Assembly: GCA_015832175.1 (NCBI GenBank)
Contig: WJXW01000009.1
Coordinates: forward strand, 1,984,001-2,048,000
DNA: 64,000 nt
Direction: 5' to 3'
Origin: Paraphaeosphaeria minitans
Lineage: Eukaryota; Ascomycota; Dothideomycetes; Pleosporales; Didymosphaeriaceae
The notes under the pieces are model-generated. The model was not told where the DNA came from. It made no database searches and saw only the letters and a list, made by a program, of their open reading frames with translations. The position numbers and the translations under genes were made by a program. Position 1 is the first letter of the stretch. Every line of letters starts with the position of its first letter. Positions 31,310-44,480 of this stretch are shown here, one piece after another.

Positions 31310-34300
31310 GGCACAATTCACTCGTTTTTTTTTTCTCTTCCTATCGGCAAGTCGAGGCTTTTCATCTTGCGACTATGAGCCTCGCCATTCAGCGGCTTGA
31401 CACTGGGATACCGCTGGATCATACGTTTTGTACAACACACTACTTGGGCGTTCGATGTATATCAACCACGGAGATCTATCCACGGCTTTTGATACCCTCC
31501 TCCAGACTTGGCGACGCACTTTGGATGGATGATGACAGCATTATGGTGGGGAAAATGGTTAAAAAAAATGGAGTACAGGCCATGGCGGCAGTTCTCAGTT
31601 CTCTCAGAGTGTCGCCTTGCACGCAAAGCTCCAGAGTCGGATGTTACTGATAAGGCAACTCGCAAATTTCTTCATTGAATTTTCATCAATCGCACGCATA
31701 GGTTCGATATCCTTCCTACACGTCGATTCTGTGTGGATCGTCATCTCTTTTCTCCTATTATCCGCTGTTTCTTCCATGTTTCTTGTAGACAAGTTTCTTG
31801 TTTACATATTGACGTGCGACCAGGTAACTACTGTGTCTTGCTTGTTTTCACCTACCATGTACAGTCTCCTCCACCTCAAGCGCTCTAAGATCCGACGTTG
31901 GTCACAAGAAGAGTTTTTTCCCTGTGTACATGCTGCTACAACCTGTTACGCTTGCTTTTTACGCAGACTCGTTGGTTCATCAAGAAGCCACCTGCTATTC
32001 AACCCGCGGTCTCTGATATGCTCGTACTTCTATTTTGCTGTTGTCACAACGGTAAGATATTCGTCTCGTACCAAAACGCCTCTGGCATGTATTTGGCGCT
32101 TTGCCTATGCTTTGTTGTTCTTCATAAAGATTTCTTTGGCGTAGAAGGTGTTTCTGCTTGTTTATTCTCGCTGGTGTGGCTTTCTCTTGTGGCTTTATGT
32201 TCTTTACTTTGGTTTGGTTTGGTTTGGTTCGATTTCGTTTGCTCTTGAGATTTAGTACATAGCGCGGAGGAGTGTCTAGGGTAGCATCCGGCGGTTGGGG
32301 CAATGCAAATGAGTTTGAGACATGCGATGCAGTGTAGTGTTCCTGTTGAGGTCGCGTGATGTGTGAACGAGTTGAGAAGTAAGGTGCCGATGTTGTGGAC
32401 AAAAGAAAAAAAAACAATCAGAGTGCGTGAGCATTGTGGATGGACGAGACTTCATACGTAGGCATAGCATGAGTCAAATTCCAATAATAAACATGTCAGG
32501 CCTTGGTCTTCGGGTGCTGAACGCTGATATGTCTTTGTGATGTTAACTTTACTGTCAGCCTAGCGTCTGTGAAGATATGTCCGGAAAGTGGACCTGGGCA
32601 GAGTTTCCCATTCATGCCACAGTTCACGCATGTTGGCCAAATTTCACCACACTAGATATCTTGTTTAGGTGTAGAAAATCCTCGCTTACTGAGCGTACCT
32701 TTACTTTCCGTTTCCGACATGTCGCGCAACCCAGCCGTGTTACAACGAATGTGTGCACTTAAGGTATGTCACTTACCAGTGCTTTTGGGTACACCCACCA
32801 TATCGCCTCTTAGGTTATTTAGCAAACACTGATAATCAACCCAATTGGTGAAAAGTGGGGCAAAGCGTTAGTATGTTATCGCAACGGTGGTTATGCAGGT
32901 GAATGGCTGAGTGCTGCTAGTATGCTCCAATCATTGTCGCGCAGGCTCAAAAACGGAGCCAGTACACCCCAATATAATGGTATCTATTGATTGGAATGTA
33001 TAAAGGAATCGCACCCAATGCAGCAAAGGGTGTAGCTAAGATGCTCAGCTGGTAACGACCGCCTCAGCTTCTGCATACTATATCCATCATCTGTGGTCCT
33101 CAAGCAGGGCCAAGGGTCTCTATGGCAACTACGGAGTCGCCGAGTTGTTTACAGGCTTTTCAAATTTTGGGGGTGCTAATTTGGGTGCGCCAGTGTTTAA
33201 TGCTAGGCTAGTGTGCGTGCTCTTCGGCACCATGAAAAGTGAAGCCCCATGCTTGAGGTCGCGTGAAGCTATGCGGCCTATGGACTAGGTACCACAGTGC
33301 ATTGCAAACTGATAACTCGCTCGTAGTCTACCCTAGTTTGAACGTTGTAGAGCAGACCGCATGCGATGTGGCTTGCCAATTATTAGGCTATAAGTCGCTT
33401 TGTCTCGTTATTATTTTGTGAGGGAATAGGAAGAGAACCTGTTGTAAAGCTCAAAAACAATTACAGGAGAGCGTAGTTTGCAGTGCCGTTTGGGAGTTAG
33501 ACATTTTGGGAGTGTTGCCCACTGTCGTGGACTTGGTGATGTTGCCCAACGCCGTCTGGGGGTACCTGTCGAGAGGTACCGTAAGTGGGTCTTGCTGACA
33601 GCTTTGCCCGTCCGCGGCGGTCCGTTCTTTGCTCACAGCTTCACCATCAGCAATCACGATGCAGCACGTATTGCTCCATGCGCCCCTACGTAACAATCAA
33701 TACTGTACGTCTATCCCTTCCACTTCCAAGGTTGTCAGGGGTAATGGATCGGTGGCCGTGTAACATCGTCCGTCCTTCCCGAGGTCCTTTTGCGCCCTGG
33801 CCATCGAGTACCTATGTAGTACGCAAACGATAATAGACACCACGGCAGAGGCTACAGGACCTGGACCGAATGAGTGCACCGATAAATCACGGACAAGCAT
33901 CACTGAAACAAGAGTCCGAGCTGCGCAGCACTGTAGCTGGGTTCGTATAACCTAAGCGAGCATCGGACCGGACATTCCCCATGCTTATTCACCACTGTTG
34001 TACGGCTTGAGAGCACGAGAAATACCTGTCTACCATCAAATTATAGCTTATGGACTTATTTCCATTCGACGAAACCGCCCGGAGAGTTTTTGCTGTTGAC
34101 GTTTGCGGTGTTGATGCTTGAAACGGTGCTTAGTAGCCAAAGCATCCACTCCGTGGCAGGAGACCTGAACAGACTGCAAAGTAGGAGATTCAGACTTGTA
34201 TAAGTAGATCTCGGCTTCGCAATGAGTATCGTCCAGCACACATACATCATAACAACATCAATTTCTTCCCTTCTTCCTCTTCTTCTTTTCTAAGTCATTT

Positions 34301-34406
34301 GTCTTACACTATCAACACCACTCGTTCATTCCATCACTTCCACCCACTTATTCCAATATTTCTAAACATATTTTCCTTTATCCTACTCTATTTAACGAGT
34401 TCCACC
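31310..34406. other. 3.1-kb region without recognisable genes
   Basis: T-rich just after the zinc-finger gene, including a TTTGG run at about 32213-32230. Frames at 31617-32250 are Phe/Ser/Leu-rich and look like translated T-rich untranslated sequence. I checked for tRNA-like T-loops and terminal repeats by eye and found none. The right end is the promoter and leader of the PL7 gene. Confidence 0.5.
34199..34204 (+). promoter_or_regulatory. Possible TATA box of the PL7 gene
   Basis: TATAAG about 200 nt upstream of the preferred ATG at 34407; the leader in between is pyrimidine-rich. Confidence 0.35.
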
Positions 34407-35219
34407 ATGTTCTCCCTCCCAACCGCAACCATCCTCTTCACCCTCAGCCTCAGCCTCACCCTCGCCGCTCCCGCTCCCGCTCCCGCCCCCACAACCCCCA
34501 ACCCCCTCTACACCCGTGGCCTCAACCCCTCCTGCGCCCCCGGCGGCAACTTCGACCTCTCCAAGTTCAACCTCCAGCTCCCCACCGGCTCAGCCTTCCA
34601 CCCAGACCAAATCACAGGTAGCAAGCTCGCCGGCTGCTCGGGCTACAAGAGCAACGTCTTCCACACGAACAAATCCGACGGCGCGCTCGTCATGAAAGTC
34701 TGCGGCTCGTCCGACACATGCGGCTGCGTGACCACCAAGAACAGCAAGCACTGCCGCACCGAGCTGCGCGAGAAAGACCCCAACTCGTGGTCCCCCAAAG
34801 CCGCCGTCAACCGCCTGCGCGCCTCGCTCAAAGTCGTCAAGGCCGACGACTCCGCGCGCGGCACCGTCGTCGGCCAGATCCACGTCGACGACGCCGTGTC
34901 CAAGAAGCCTGTCTGCGAGCTGTTCGTCAACGCCAAGGGCGAGGTGACCATGGGCGTCGAGCAGATCCCCGACGAGAGCAGCTTGAAGTACACGAAGGTG
35001 GGGAAGGTGACGATTGGGAGGAAATTCGAGTACGAGATCCGGTACGAGGGGGGCAAGTTGAGTGTGGGGATTGATGGGGGGGAGATGAAAGTGCTGGGGA
35101 CTGGAGGCTTGAAGAGCCCGAAGAGTTATTTCAAGGCTGGGAATTATAACCAGGGCAATAGCGCGAGCGAGGTGCATTTCTACAGCATTGGTGTGCAGCA
35201 TGGGGGAAAGAAGAACTAG
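34407..35219 (+). CDS. Secreted PL7-family polysaccharide lyase (alginate-lyase-like)
   Basis: Intronless, 270 aa from ATG 34407. An in-frame ATG at 34299 would add 36 residues, but the second Met begins a standard signal peptide (MFSLPTATILFTLSLSLTLA) followed by an Ala-Pro stretch, so it is preferred. The three sequence blocks of PL7 lyases are present: RTELRE (usual R-T/S-E-L/V-R), GQIH (usual QIH) and YFKAGNYNQ (YFKxGxYxQ). The catalytic His and Tyr lie in the last two. These beta-jelly-roll enzymes cleave polyuronates by beta-elimination. Alginate is the typical substrate; in a land fungus a glucuronan or similar polymer is as likely. Several Cys suggest extracellular disulfides. Confidence 0.92.
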   Translation: MFSLPTATILFTLSLSLTLAAPAPAPAPTTPNPLYTRGLNPSCAPGGNFDLSKFNLQLPTGSAFHPDQITGSKLAGCSGYKSNVFHTNKSDGALVMKVCGSSDTCGCVTTKNSKHCRTELREKDPNSWSPKAAVNRLRASLKVVKADDSARGTVVGQIHVDDAVSKKPVCELFVNAKGEVTMGVEQIPDESSLKYTKVGKVTIGRKFEYEIRYEGGKLSVGIDGGEMKVLGTGGLKSPKSYFKAGNYNQGNSASEVHFYSIGVQHGGKKN

Positions 35220-35779
35220 GCGCACGCAGAGGAGTAGATGGTGGGGTGGTAGACGGCTAGGTTGACGGGTGAGGGAGTTTGTGTCGTTTTGTATGAGTTT
35301 CTCTTTTGCCGCATATGTTGTATCTGCACAGTGGCACTAGTTATGGTTTTTGGAAAGCTCTTAATGCTTGTTGTTTCTTCCCTGTAGGGTATTGCAGTCT
35401 ATAGACCGTTTCATGAAGTCAGTATGATATTCCATTACGGACATTGCCGTTGTTGCACAGCTATCTGCACTATACACGTTGTTCAAACGGTCAAGGGCAA
35501 GCAAGAAAAGAAGAAAAAAGCACACCCCCTCCGACCGCTTGCTCCTCCAAAACAACGACTAGAGAGCGTTGGTGGTAAGCAAACCCTATAACACAATATC
35601 AAGAAGGTTCATTCTGTCGTGATGCAGCCCATTAAAGCGTGTCCGTCCAGTGCCATATTCGCCGAGTGGCACCCAACCAGCAGGTGTGCTCCCTGAGATA
35701 TCAGAACGCCGTTTCGTGTCGCGTTCGTTAACGCTCAAAAAATATCATACATCATTCTCAAAAGAGGTGGTTGCCAAGT
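35220..35779. other. Convergent intergenic region, 560 bp
   Basis: 3' flanks of the PL7 gene (+) and the Ace2-type gene (-). No gene seen. Confidence 0.55.
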
Positions 35780-37788
35780 TTACACAGTGAAGTCCAAAAA
35801 GTCGCACGATCCGTCCAAGGTGCCCATTGCTTGAAGCTCGAGCTCAAATTGGGAGTACGAGTCATCGGGCAACTCGAACAGCTCATCTATCTCGTCCTTC
35901 GGGTCGACCGGTGATGTGGGAGGGGTCGTGAACGGATTTGACTGGGTTGATGACTGAGAGGGCGTAGATGCGACTTTCAGTGGACTTGAGTGGATAGGCA
36001 CTTTCCTGCTGCTCGCTGACCCGGAGGAATGCGGACGTTGGTTGGCTGGCGACATGGGAGGCGTATGTGTAGGTTGAGAAAAGTGTTGTAGGAGAGCCAT
36101 TGATGTCGCGTCATCAGCATATGAGCTGTTAGACGCGAAGCTGGAGGTAGAGTGCTCAACGTAAGGCTTCGCATCGGATTCATAACTGTTGCAGTCATAA
36201 GCGGATGTCTGGGGAAGTGGCCTAGTATTGCTTACGTGTAATGGTCTGAATTTGAGCTCATCTGTTCGTGATAACTCACCGTCTCGTGAAGCATTGTTGA
36301 CGAGGCTTGCGCATGGAGAACGTTGTTAAATGGTGGCGGAGAAGAACGTGGATTTGACATAGGCGAGCCTCCAGAGACTGAGGAGGACGCAGATGCTAGT
36401 GCACGGCGAGTCTTGTTGGCCTTGTCAACACGTTCATCCAACTCGGGGCGATGTTTCTTCGGACGTCCCCGCTTCACGTTCTTTCGTACTACGTTCTCGA
36501 AACCGCCTACGCACATACCACGCTGTCGGTGGCGCGTCAGCGCGTCTTGCCTCGCAAAACCGGCGCCGCAGGGGCACTTGTAAGGCTTGTTTCCGGTGTG
36601 TATCTTTGCGTGTCGCTTGAGGTCATGCTGACGGACGAACTTCTTTCCACATCCGTTGCACCTGTATTGCCTGTCGCCGAGGTGTGTCTGGACGTGCGAG
36701 CGGATATTTTCTCGTCGACCGAAGACCTTGCCGCATTCGGGGTAGAGACATGTCCACTTGCTCGTAGTCTGGTCTTGCTCGCTGATGTAGCGCTGCACTT
36801 CTTCTGGAGAAATGCCGGTGTATTCTAGGCTGGCGTCGATTTCGAGCTCAGGCAAGAGCGCGGGTTGTGATAGAGAAGTTGAAGGTAGTCCGTTCATTGA
36901 CATGGATGCGCTAGACGGAGAGAACATGGGAGCTTGCGAGAATGCGGAGCTATGCGGCGTAAGCTCTGCCATCTGCTCCTGTGAAGGAAACTCGGGGATG
37001 TTCTCCAGAAAAGCTTGCATCGATTGCTGGTTGGGAGAGGAGATAGGCGATGGAGAGAGTGCATCGGAGGTATAATATGAGGACGATTCGTAGCCCATGT
37101 CATAATCGAGTTTCTCGAAGTTGAAGGCCATCGCATTTGAGCTCGGTGAGAATTTGATGTCTGCGAGGTCTGAGAAGCTCGGTGCCAGTGCAACGGGCCG
37201 AAGTTGCTCTTGTGGCGCGATTTGGGCCGGCTTCTGCGGTGTCGCATTCGGTGTGGGGAGAGTGATGAAGAGGTTAGCATTGGGACCGTACACTGCTAGT
37301 ACGTCTTCTTGTAGATCTTTTATCCTCTGATCTACAATTGCTTTGGTGGGCGAGTTGGGAGCTCGAGAAGGAGAGTGAGAAGGCCGCGGGGGAGACTGCG
37401 GCCGGAGCGTCCGGTGAGGAGTCCGGGGTGATGGGAGAGACTGTACCGGGGATCGCAGAAAGGGTCGCTGGGGGCCCGGCTGGTGCTGGCTGTGCGAATG
37501 CGCTACTTGCATAGTATGCTGTGGTGGTTGTCCTAGGTTAGTATTACTTACCGTACCATCCGGTGTCGCGTAGTCCGGAATGGTAGCAGCAGTTCCAGGC
37601 CTCGTCATTGCCTCGAGGTTTAGGCCCCGGAGGTCAAGACTCATGCCTGTCCGCTGCGTTCGTCGTTGCTGTTTGTTAGTCGGTATTTTGTGCAGTCGGG
37701 GCGCCTCGAACGCTGCCGGTGTTGAGTTTTGTCGGCGGTGGAGCGTTCGTCGGCGTTGGATGCCCGATGGTGCATTTGGGGACAGCAT
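35780..37788 (-). CDS. Swi5/Ace2-type C2H2 transcription factor
   Basis: Exons 37788-36236 and 36185-35780 give 652 aa. The start MLSPNAPSGIQRRRTLHRRQ is basic. A long Ser/Pro-rich, probably phosphorylated region follows. Three zinc fingers lie at about residues 345-430: CLYPECGKVF...HVQTH, CNGCGKKFVRQHDLKRHAKIH and the atypical CPCGAGFARQDALTRHRQRG ending MCVGG. That last finger with CPCG and a terminal Cys is the hallmark of Swi5/Ace2 proteins. A basic segment (KRGRPKKHRP) after the fingers is a likely nuclear signal. The C-terminus is acidic (DELFELPDDS) and may activate transcription. In other fungi these factors control cell separation, pigmentation and virulence-related genes. Confidence 0.9.
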
Positions 37789-39484
<1,696 letters not shown>

Positions 39485-41030
39485 TCAGAATTCCATGGCT
39501 TCACCATTCTCATCCCGCTCCCTCTTGACCCCGCCCTGCTCCCTCTGCTTCTCTTCCTTCAGCAGCCCCGCAACGAAACCTCTGAAGTAATCAATGTACG
39601 GCTTCAGACTGGTCTTCTCCCAGTCCTGAATCTTCTTCTCCGCATCCTCTTCTTTCCACTCGTCAATCTCAAACAACAGCTCCGTGACCTTGGGCACACC
39701 GAGCGGGTCAAAATCCTCTGCTTTCCTCGGGTCGATCGGCACACATATCCGCCCTGTGGCAGGATGAACAACAAACGGTGATTTGAGCAAATGGTTGAGC
39801 TTCTTGCCGACATCGGCGTCGAGACGTGGATAGGTGTACTCCAGAACAATGTCCTGTTTCGCTTCCAGCAGCTCCTTGGAAGACTTGGAGAGCGCGCCAG
39901 ACTTTGCAACGCTGTCGATATCGGCCCACTTCGACACGCTTGGTCGTCCAGGCGAGGAATCCCATTTCTTCTGTAGTGCCTCGCGCAGCTTCGTGTCCGG
40001 GATCAGATTCAGCAAGTGCGCAGCGTTCTCCCCTGCCCAGGGATCCTGCTCGGCAAGAATCGTTGTTTGGAAGTGTTCTTTCAGGATGTTGAGACTCCGC
40101 TCCAGATGCGGATGCAGTGGACGCCAGACGTTGACCTTCTTTCCGCCCTGGTCGCCTCCCTTGAGCACCTCCAGGTAGCCATATACTGCGCGTCGTTTCG
40201 AGTCGTCCATCTCCCGTGCACGCTTGTCGCACACCCAGGCGTGGGCTCCTCTTCGACCAGAGTACACCCACAGAACGTGTTTAAACCCAAAGTCGTCGCG
40301 CAGCGCTACGTCTACCACTTTGATAGACATTGTGATGAAAGCCCAGCACTTCTGACATATGTTCGCGCCCGTGCAGCAGGTTCGGATATCGTCGTAGGCA
40401 TCCATATCGATATCAAACACAAGCTCTCGCGATATTGGACGGAACGCACTAGCTTTCCGCAGTGTCTTGCGATCGCGCGGGTTTGTCGAGTATACCGGAC
40501 CGATATCGATACGTGGCGGGGTATCCGCAATGCACCGCTTGCGAAGGAGATCAGCTGTTGGGAAAGACTGGTATCGCTGCAGAACGTCGTTGGACAGCGT
40601 GAAAGCGAATTCGCGGTGCGCAAAGTCGGTGGAGGGAACGGCAGAGTGGTTCAACCACTGGAAGAAGTAGCGGAAGGGAAACAGACGCTGGTAGAAGGCG
40701 CGCATAACATCTGAATCTGAGTATTGCGATTTGTCTGAGATTTTGCTGCAGGATGTTAGTAAGTGATCGTCTCGAGCAGGAATCACAGACGTACAAGGTC
40801 TGGGCAGGCTGCGAGGCTTCCTCTTCCGACTTGACTGGTGCACTCGAAGCAAATTCTCCGTCCGAATCGTCATCGTCGTCAAAAAGTTCTTCTAGGTTTA
40901 CTTTTGCTTTGTCTTCCGCTTTCCCGGGACTTGGTGCGTCGTCCATTGCAATATCTTGTGTGTTCTGTTCGGACTTGATGGCGGGCTGCTCCTCAGGGGC
41001 CGTCGATTCTGGTGTGACCGAGTGAGGCAT
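39485..41030 (-). CDS. PRI1: DNA primase small (catalytic) subunit
   Basis: Exons 41030-40795 and 40745-39485 give 498 aa. An acidic disordered tail of about 75 residues (LEELFDDDDDSDG) comes first. The conserved catalytic part opens with YSDSDVMRAFYQRLFPFRYF. The metal-binding Asp pair is in VFDIDMDAYDD, and the nucleotide-binding motif is VYSGRRGAHAWVCDKRAR. A zinc site is seen in CCTGANICQKCW between them. The enzyme makes the RNA primer in the polymerase alpha-primase complex in the nucleus. The C-terminus is charged (KEEKQREQGGVKRERDENG). It is divergent from the DUF1917 gene across only 258 bp. Confidence 0.96.
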
Positions 41031-41288
41031 AGTGACTACTTTGAGAAGGTATCGGCAACTATGTGTACGTTGTATCGCGACCAGTGGCCAGTACAGCGAA
41101 GTTGAGGGGTCGCGGCCGAGACGCGTGGAGCGCGTAAATGGGGTGGCTCGTGCGCTCGTGGGTTTAGCGTGTACCTACTGATGCGCTTCCTGTGTAACAC
41201 TCAATCGTCATATCGTCAAGACGTGACTTCGACCTTCATCACAGCCCGTGTGCTTGCGGGATGAGACAGAGCCTCATCCATTTTGGAG

Positions 41289-42559
41289 ATGAACCAGGAA
41301 GGGATGCTTTCTGGCGATGGCTGGATCTCGGACGATTCAAGTTTCTACGGTACGTAATCACTCAGCTGCCTCCGTGTGCAGGTTATGTGAATATCGGGCA
41401 TACACTATTGAAGCGATCTTTCGCATAATCTGACCTGTATTTGTTACGCCAGCATATACACTGACAACCCACTGTGAAATGCCCCGATGGCTACCTAGCT
41501 TAGCCATTACCTCCATGGCGTCTATGCACAAATGCCTGTATGACTAGCGGCGCACGCTGACGTCCTTCCAGGCGACGAGCATGAACAGGATCGGCTTGAG
41601 ATACTCTGCGAAGAGTTCCTGCCTGTCAAATCATGGACCGCACGCAAGACCGACCTAAATGCTGTGGTATCTAAACAGCGAAAGATGCCTTCACTTGCCC
41701 TCAGTAATCCCGGCGAAGGCCAATCAGGATGCTGGCAGCTGGGTGAGACGGTGGAAGACTTCGTGAAACGACTTCCTCCTGTCTCAACCTCCGCATACGA
41801 CTATGAATGGATTTGGGTGCATAATCCTTACCCACAGGTCCAAGGCAAATCTAAAGTTGCCGACATCAATAGCTTTACCGTTCGTGGACGAGAGCTTCTC
41901 GCGCGTAGTCTCCAGACGCGTAAGGGCATCGAATCGGACGCTCAGAAGAAGGGCAAGGGTTTGGTCTCTCGGCGCCTGAATGAAGAAAGCAGGCTCCTTC
42001 AACAGCGTATCACTGGTTTGGCCACGGAGACCAATGTCGTCTTCGGCAAAGTAAGCTTATAAACTCAAATCTTACACGTTCAGTTCTAACCAGCAGTAGT
42101 GGATGTTGTTCCCCTCGGTTGAGGATCTTACACGTATCTGGCGACTTGTGATTGATGGCGTCATCAGTAATCGCTTGGGACCTTCTGCGAAGGTAGCTCC
42201 AGACGCAGGTAAACCAGGGGAGCGACTGATCTGCATCTACACCAAAGATTTCAAGGACAAGGACGATGTCCTGCGCGTGTTAAGAGAGCTAGTCTCCATT
42301 GGCGTAAGTGAACTTCAATCTGCCTTCGGTACATGGAGCAAATAGTGATTGGGTTCAGGTGGTCGGCCCCAAGCTCAAGCCAATCTACTACAAGGCCGAT
42401 GCATATACCTATCTGGACATCTATAAAGCATCAGCAGCCGACTACGGCATCCAAGCCAGCACCTACTCGAGCCAGAAACTGCTGGCGGAAAAAGACCTAC
42501 AACAAGCTGCTCTGACTCCTCGAACGCAATCGAGCCTCAATCGGTCCATCGGAATGTAA
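41289..42559 (+). CDS. DUF1917 protein (C11orf68/Bles03-like)
   Basis: Exons 41289-41349, 41572-42050, 42100-42303 and 42359-42559 give 314 aa. The N-terminus is MNQEGMLSGDGWISDDSSFY, joined to GDEHEQDRLEILCEEF over a 222-nt intron, longer than others here. The family core includes GCWQLGETVEDFVKRLPPV, EWIWVHNPYP and KWMLFPSVEDLTRIWRLV. Near the end GPKLKPIYYKADAYTYLDI is typical of DUF1917. The fold of the human relative resembles an eIF4E-like structure, but the biochemical role is not established. A second ATG further upstream is out of frame and was not used. Confidence 0.88.
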
Positions 42560-44480
42560 CGCGATGATGGGTGGGCTTACGGGCAAGCTGTCAGTCGATC
42601 TTACATGTTGAGCAGAATCACATCATTCCACGGAGAGGCATTCACCGTGCCCGAAACATCGGTATAGATACCTCCAAAACTCACTCGCAGCTGTTTCTGT
42701 TATACGTGGCTCGCGAAGCTCCTTCAATTCAACGCAAAACGAAATTACATTACTCCAGGACCAAACCCGCTTTCACTTTGTAAAATGGTCCTAGATCATC
42801 ATGTTTACAATTGGTGCCTCGGAGCCTCGCAGTAGAGTCACAGGGGCGCAACGTAAGAGAAATTCTCAGTCGCCTACTGACTGGGGTCGAATGCAGAAGC
42901 GGCGTGAAAAGATAAAAGAAAACCATCGGCCGAATATTGCAGAACGCAGCTAGGAGGTGGACGTGCGTTCGACCTGCCGTCTGGCGTGTTGTGCTACTCG
43001 ATGCGCTACAGTGGAGTGCCCGCGCTCCGGATGCATGCAGGGGATTCCTCTTACTCGATCAAAATTGGGCCACGACGTTGGGCAGGTCGCCCGGAACCGC
43101 TAAACCCAGACGTGTCCGTCATCGTGTTTTGGGCCTATTCTGACGCAAGGCTGGACATGGCATGGGTTTGGGATGTGCTGTATGAGACCTCGTTGTTTCC
43201 TTCTTTTACGAAGGTGTTCAATGCAGAGATTGCTCAGCTTTCGACCGCATGGCCAAACGGCCGCCGCTACGGATGATCTAGGGCCGCACTCGCCGAAAGA
43301 CGGCTACCATGATGGAAAAGAAAGGCTCGAAAAGTCATCGGTCCTAGTGTCGGCAGGTCGACGTAGGAGGTGCTGAGATTTCGGCCGCCTCCGATGGGCA
43401 GGGAACTGGCAAGCGGTAAGCGGTGGTAAGGTCGCGCCTCGTTGCGGTGGCTCGATGCAAATTGCGTTTCTATCGAGTAATGTACTGTTGGCAGCTCGCT
43501 GACAATCCTGTTAGCTTAACCCAGTTCGGACACGCCGGTTCTAGCTCCGATCCTGCCGTTTCCAAGCAATACCCAAGCCGAAGTGCAGCAGGAGAGGCCT
43601 CACATTGTCAGTCACACCCCAAAATAATACAGCAAGGACGAGCTCACAGGAAACGGCTACACCGTTCAAGGGGCATGGCGAAGGCTGCGGCTTTATTGGA
43701 GTCGTCTGGGGCACCTGCGCTAGCCCTGCGCCGATCTCGATTGGACGCGCCCTTGCTCGATAGATAAGCGGCAGGACCCTGGCTTATCTTATCTCCGCCG
43801 CCCACCACATTGTCTCTACTGTCCACATCGCCCCAGATCCCAGATCTGGCCGTTCCGATGTGAGCAAAATGCCAACGGCTGGCTTCTCCGGGCTGCCAAC
43901 ACACTCGTCCGGCCTCGTTCCCGGCTGGTCTGCAAGCGTGAATGGTGGATAGACGCGTCCTCGGGCGTGTTGAGACCATGCTGGGCGGAGAAGGACGAAG
44001 CAAGCCTAGGTCGGCTCCGATAACCCACATGCAGCAACACACCAGTTTCTATCGAGTAATTCCAGATGCCCACAGTCTTACCGCCATCCCGAGGCCTACC
44101 GAGTGCCCGTGGCCGCTACTTCAGGAGTTCCATGTGGATCCAAGGTTGCCGACCGCAAAGACGCATAGATAAGGGTCTGCACCCCAGGTTTGCCTTCGAC
44201 AAATCCGGCTTGTCTTCCAGCGCCTCTTCCGCTTTGTCTTGCTGTACTGCACAAGAGTCAGCATTGCTCAGAGCGGCTTCGGATACGTGAATCAAAGCAT
44301 ACCAAACGTGGCTTATCTTGCTTATCTATGCGGGCCTGCCTCACTAGACCTCCCTTACTGTCACGCTGAACGGTAAAAGCTGCAGCGTGCAGTTCCTTAT
44401 AGCTCGCTACCCCAACCGGAGTACGCATATCTCCGTATCGCAACAACTTCCCCAGATTCTTTGTCTGCCATTCCGACATC
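42560..44480. other. 1.9-kb region without recognisable genes
   Basis: Open frames overlap on both strands and have no domain or splice pattern I can support. The right end is the promoter of the allantoinase gene; GCTTATC/GATAAG-type motifs (about 43779-43787 and 44310-44318) fit nitrogen GATA-factor control, which is inference. Confidence 0.45.

Noticed and set aside
31617..32248. Hydrophobic plus-strand frames resembling a membrane protein
   Set aside because: The sequence is T-rich and the predicted protein is a random mix of Phe/Leu/Ser/Cys with no helix pattern; probably 3' untranslated or intergenic.
34299..34406. Upstream in-frame ATG adding 36 residues to the PL7 lyase
   Set aside because: The extension is Phe/Leu/Ser-rich leader-like sequence and would bury the normal signal peptide that starts at 34407.
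43000..44300. Possible transposon remnant in the gene-poor 42.6-44.5 kb region
   Set aside because: No terminal repeats, no transposase or reverse-transcriptase motif and no AT skew of the kind left by repeat-induced mutation were visible.
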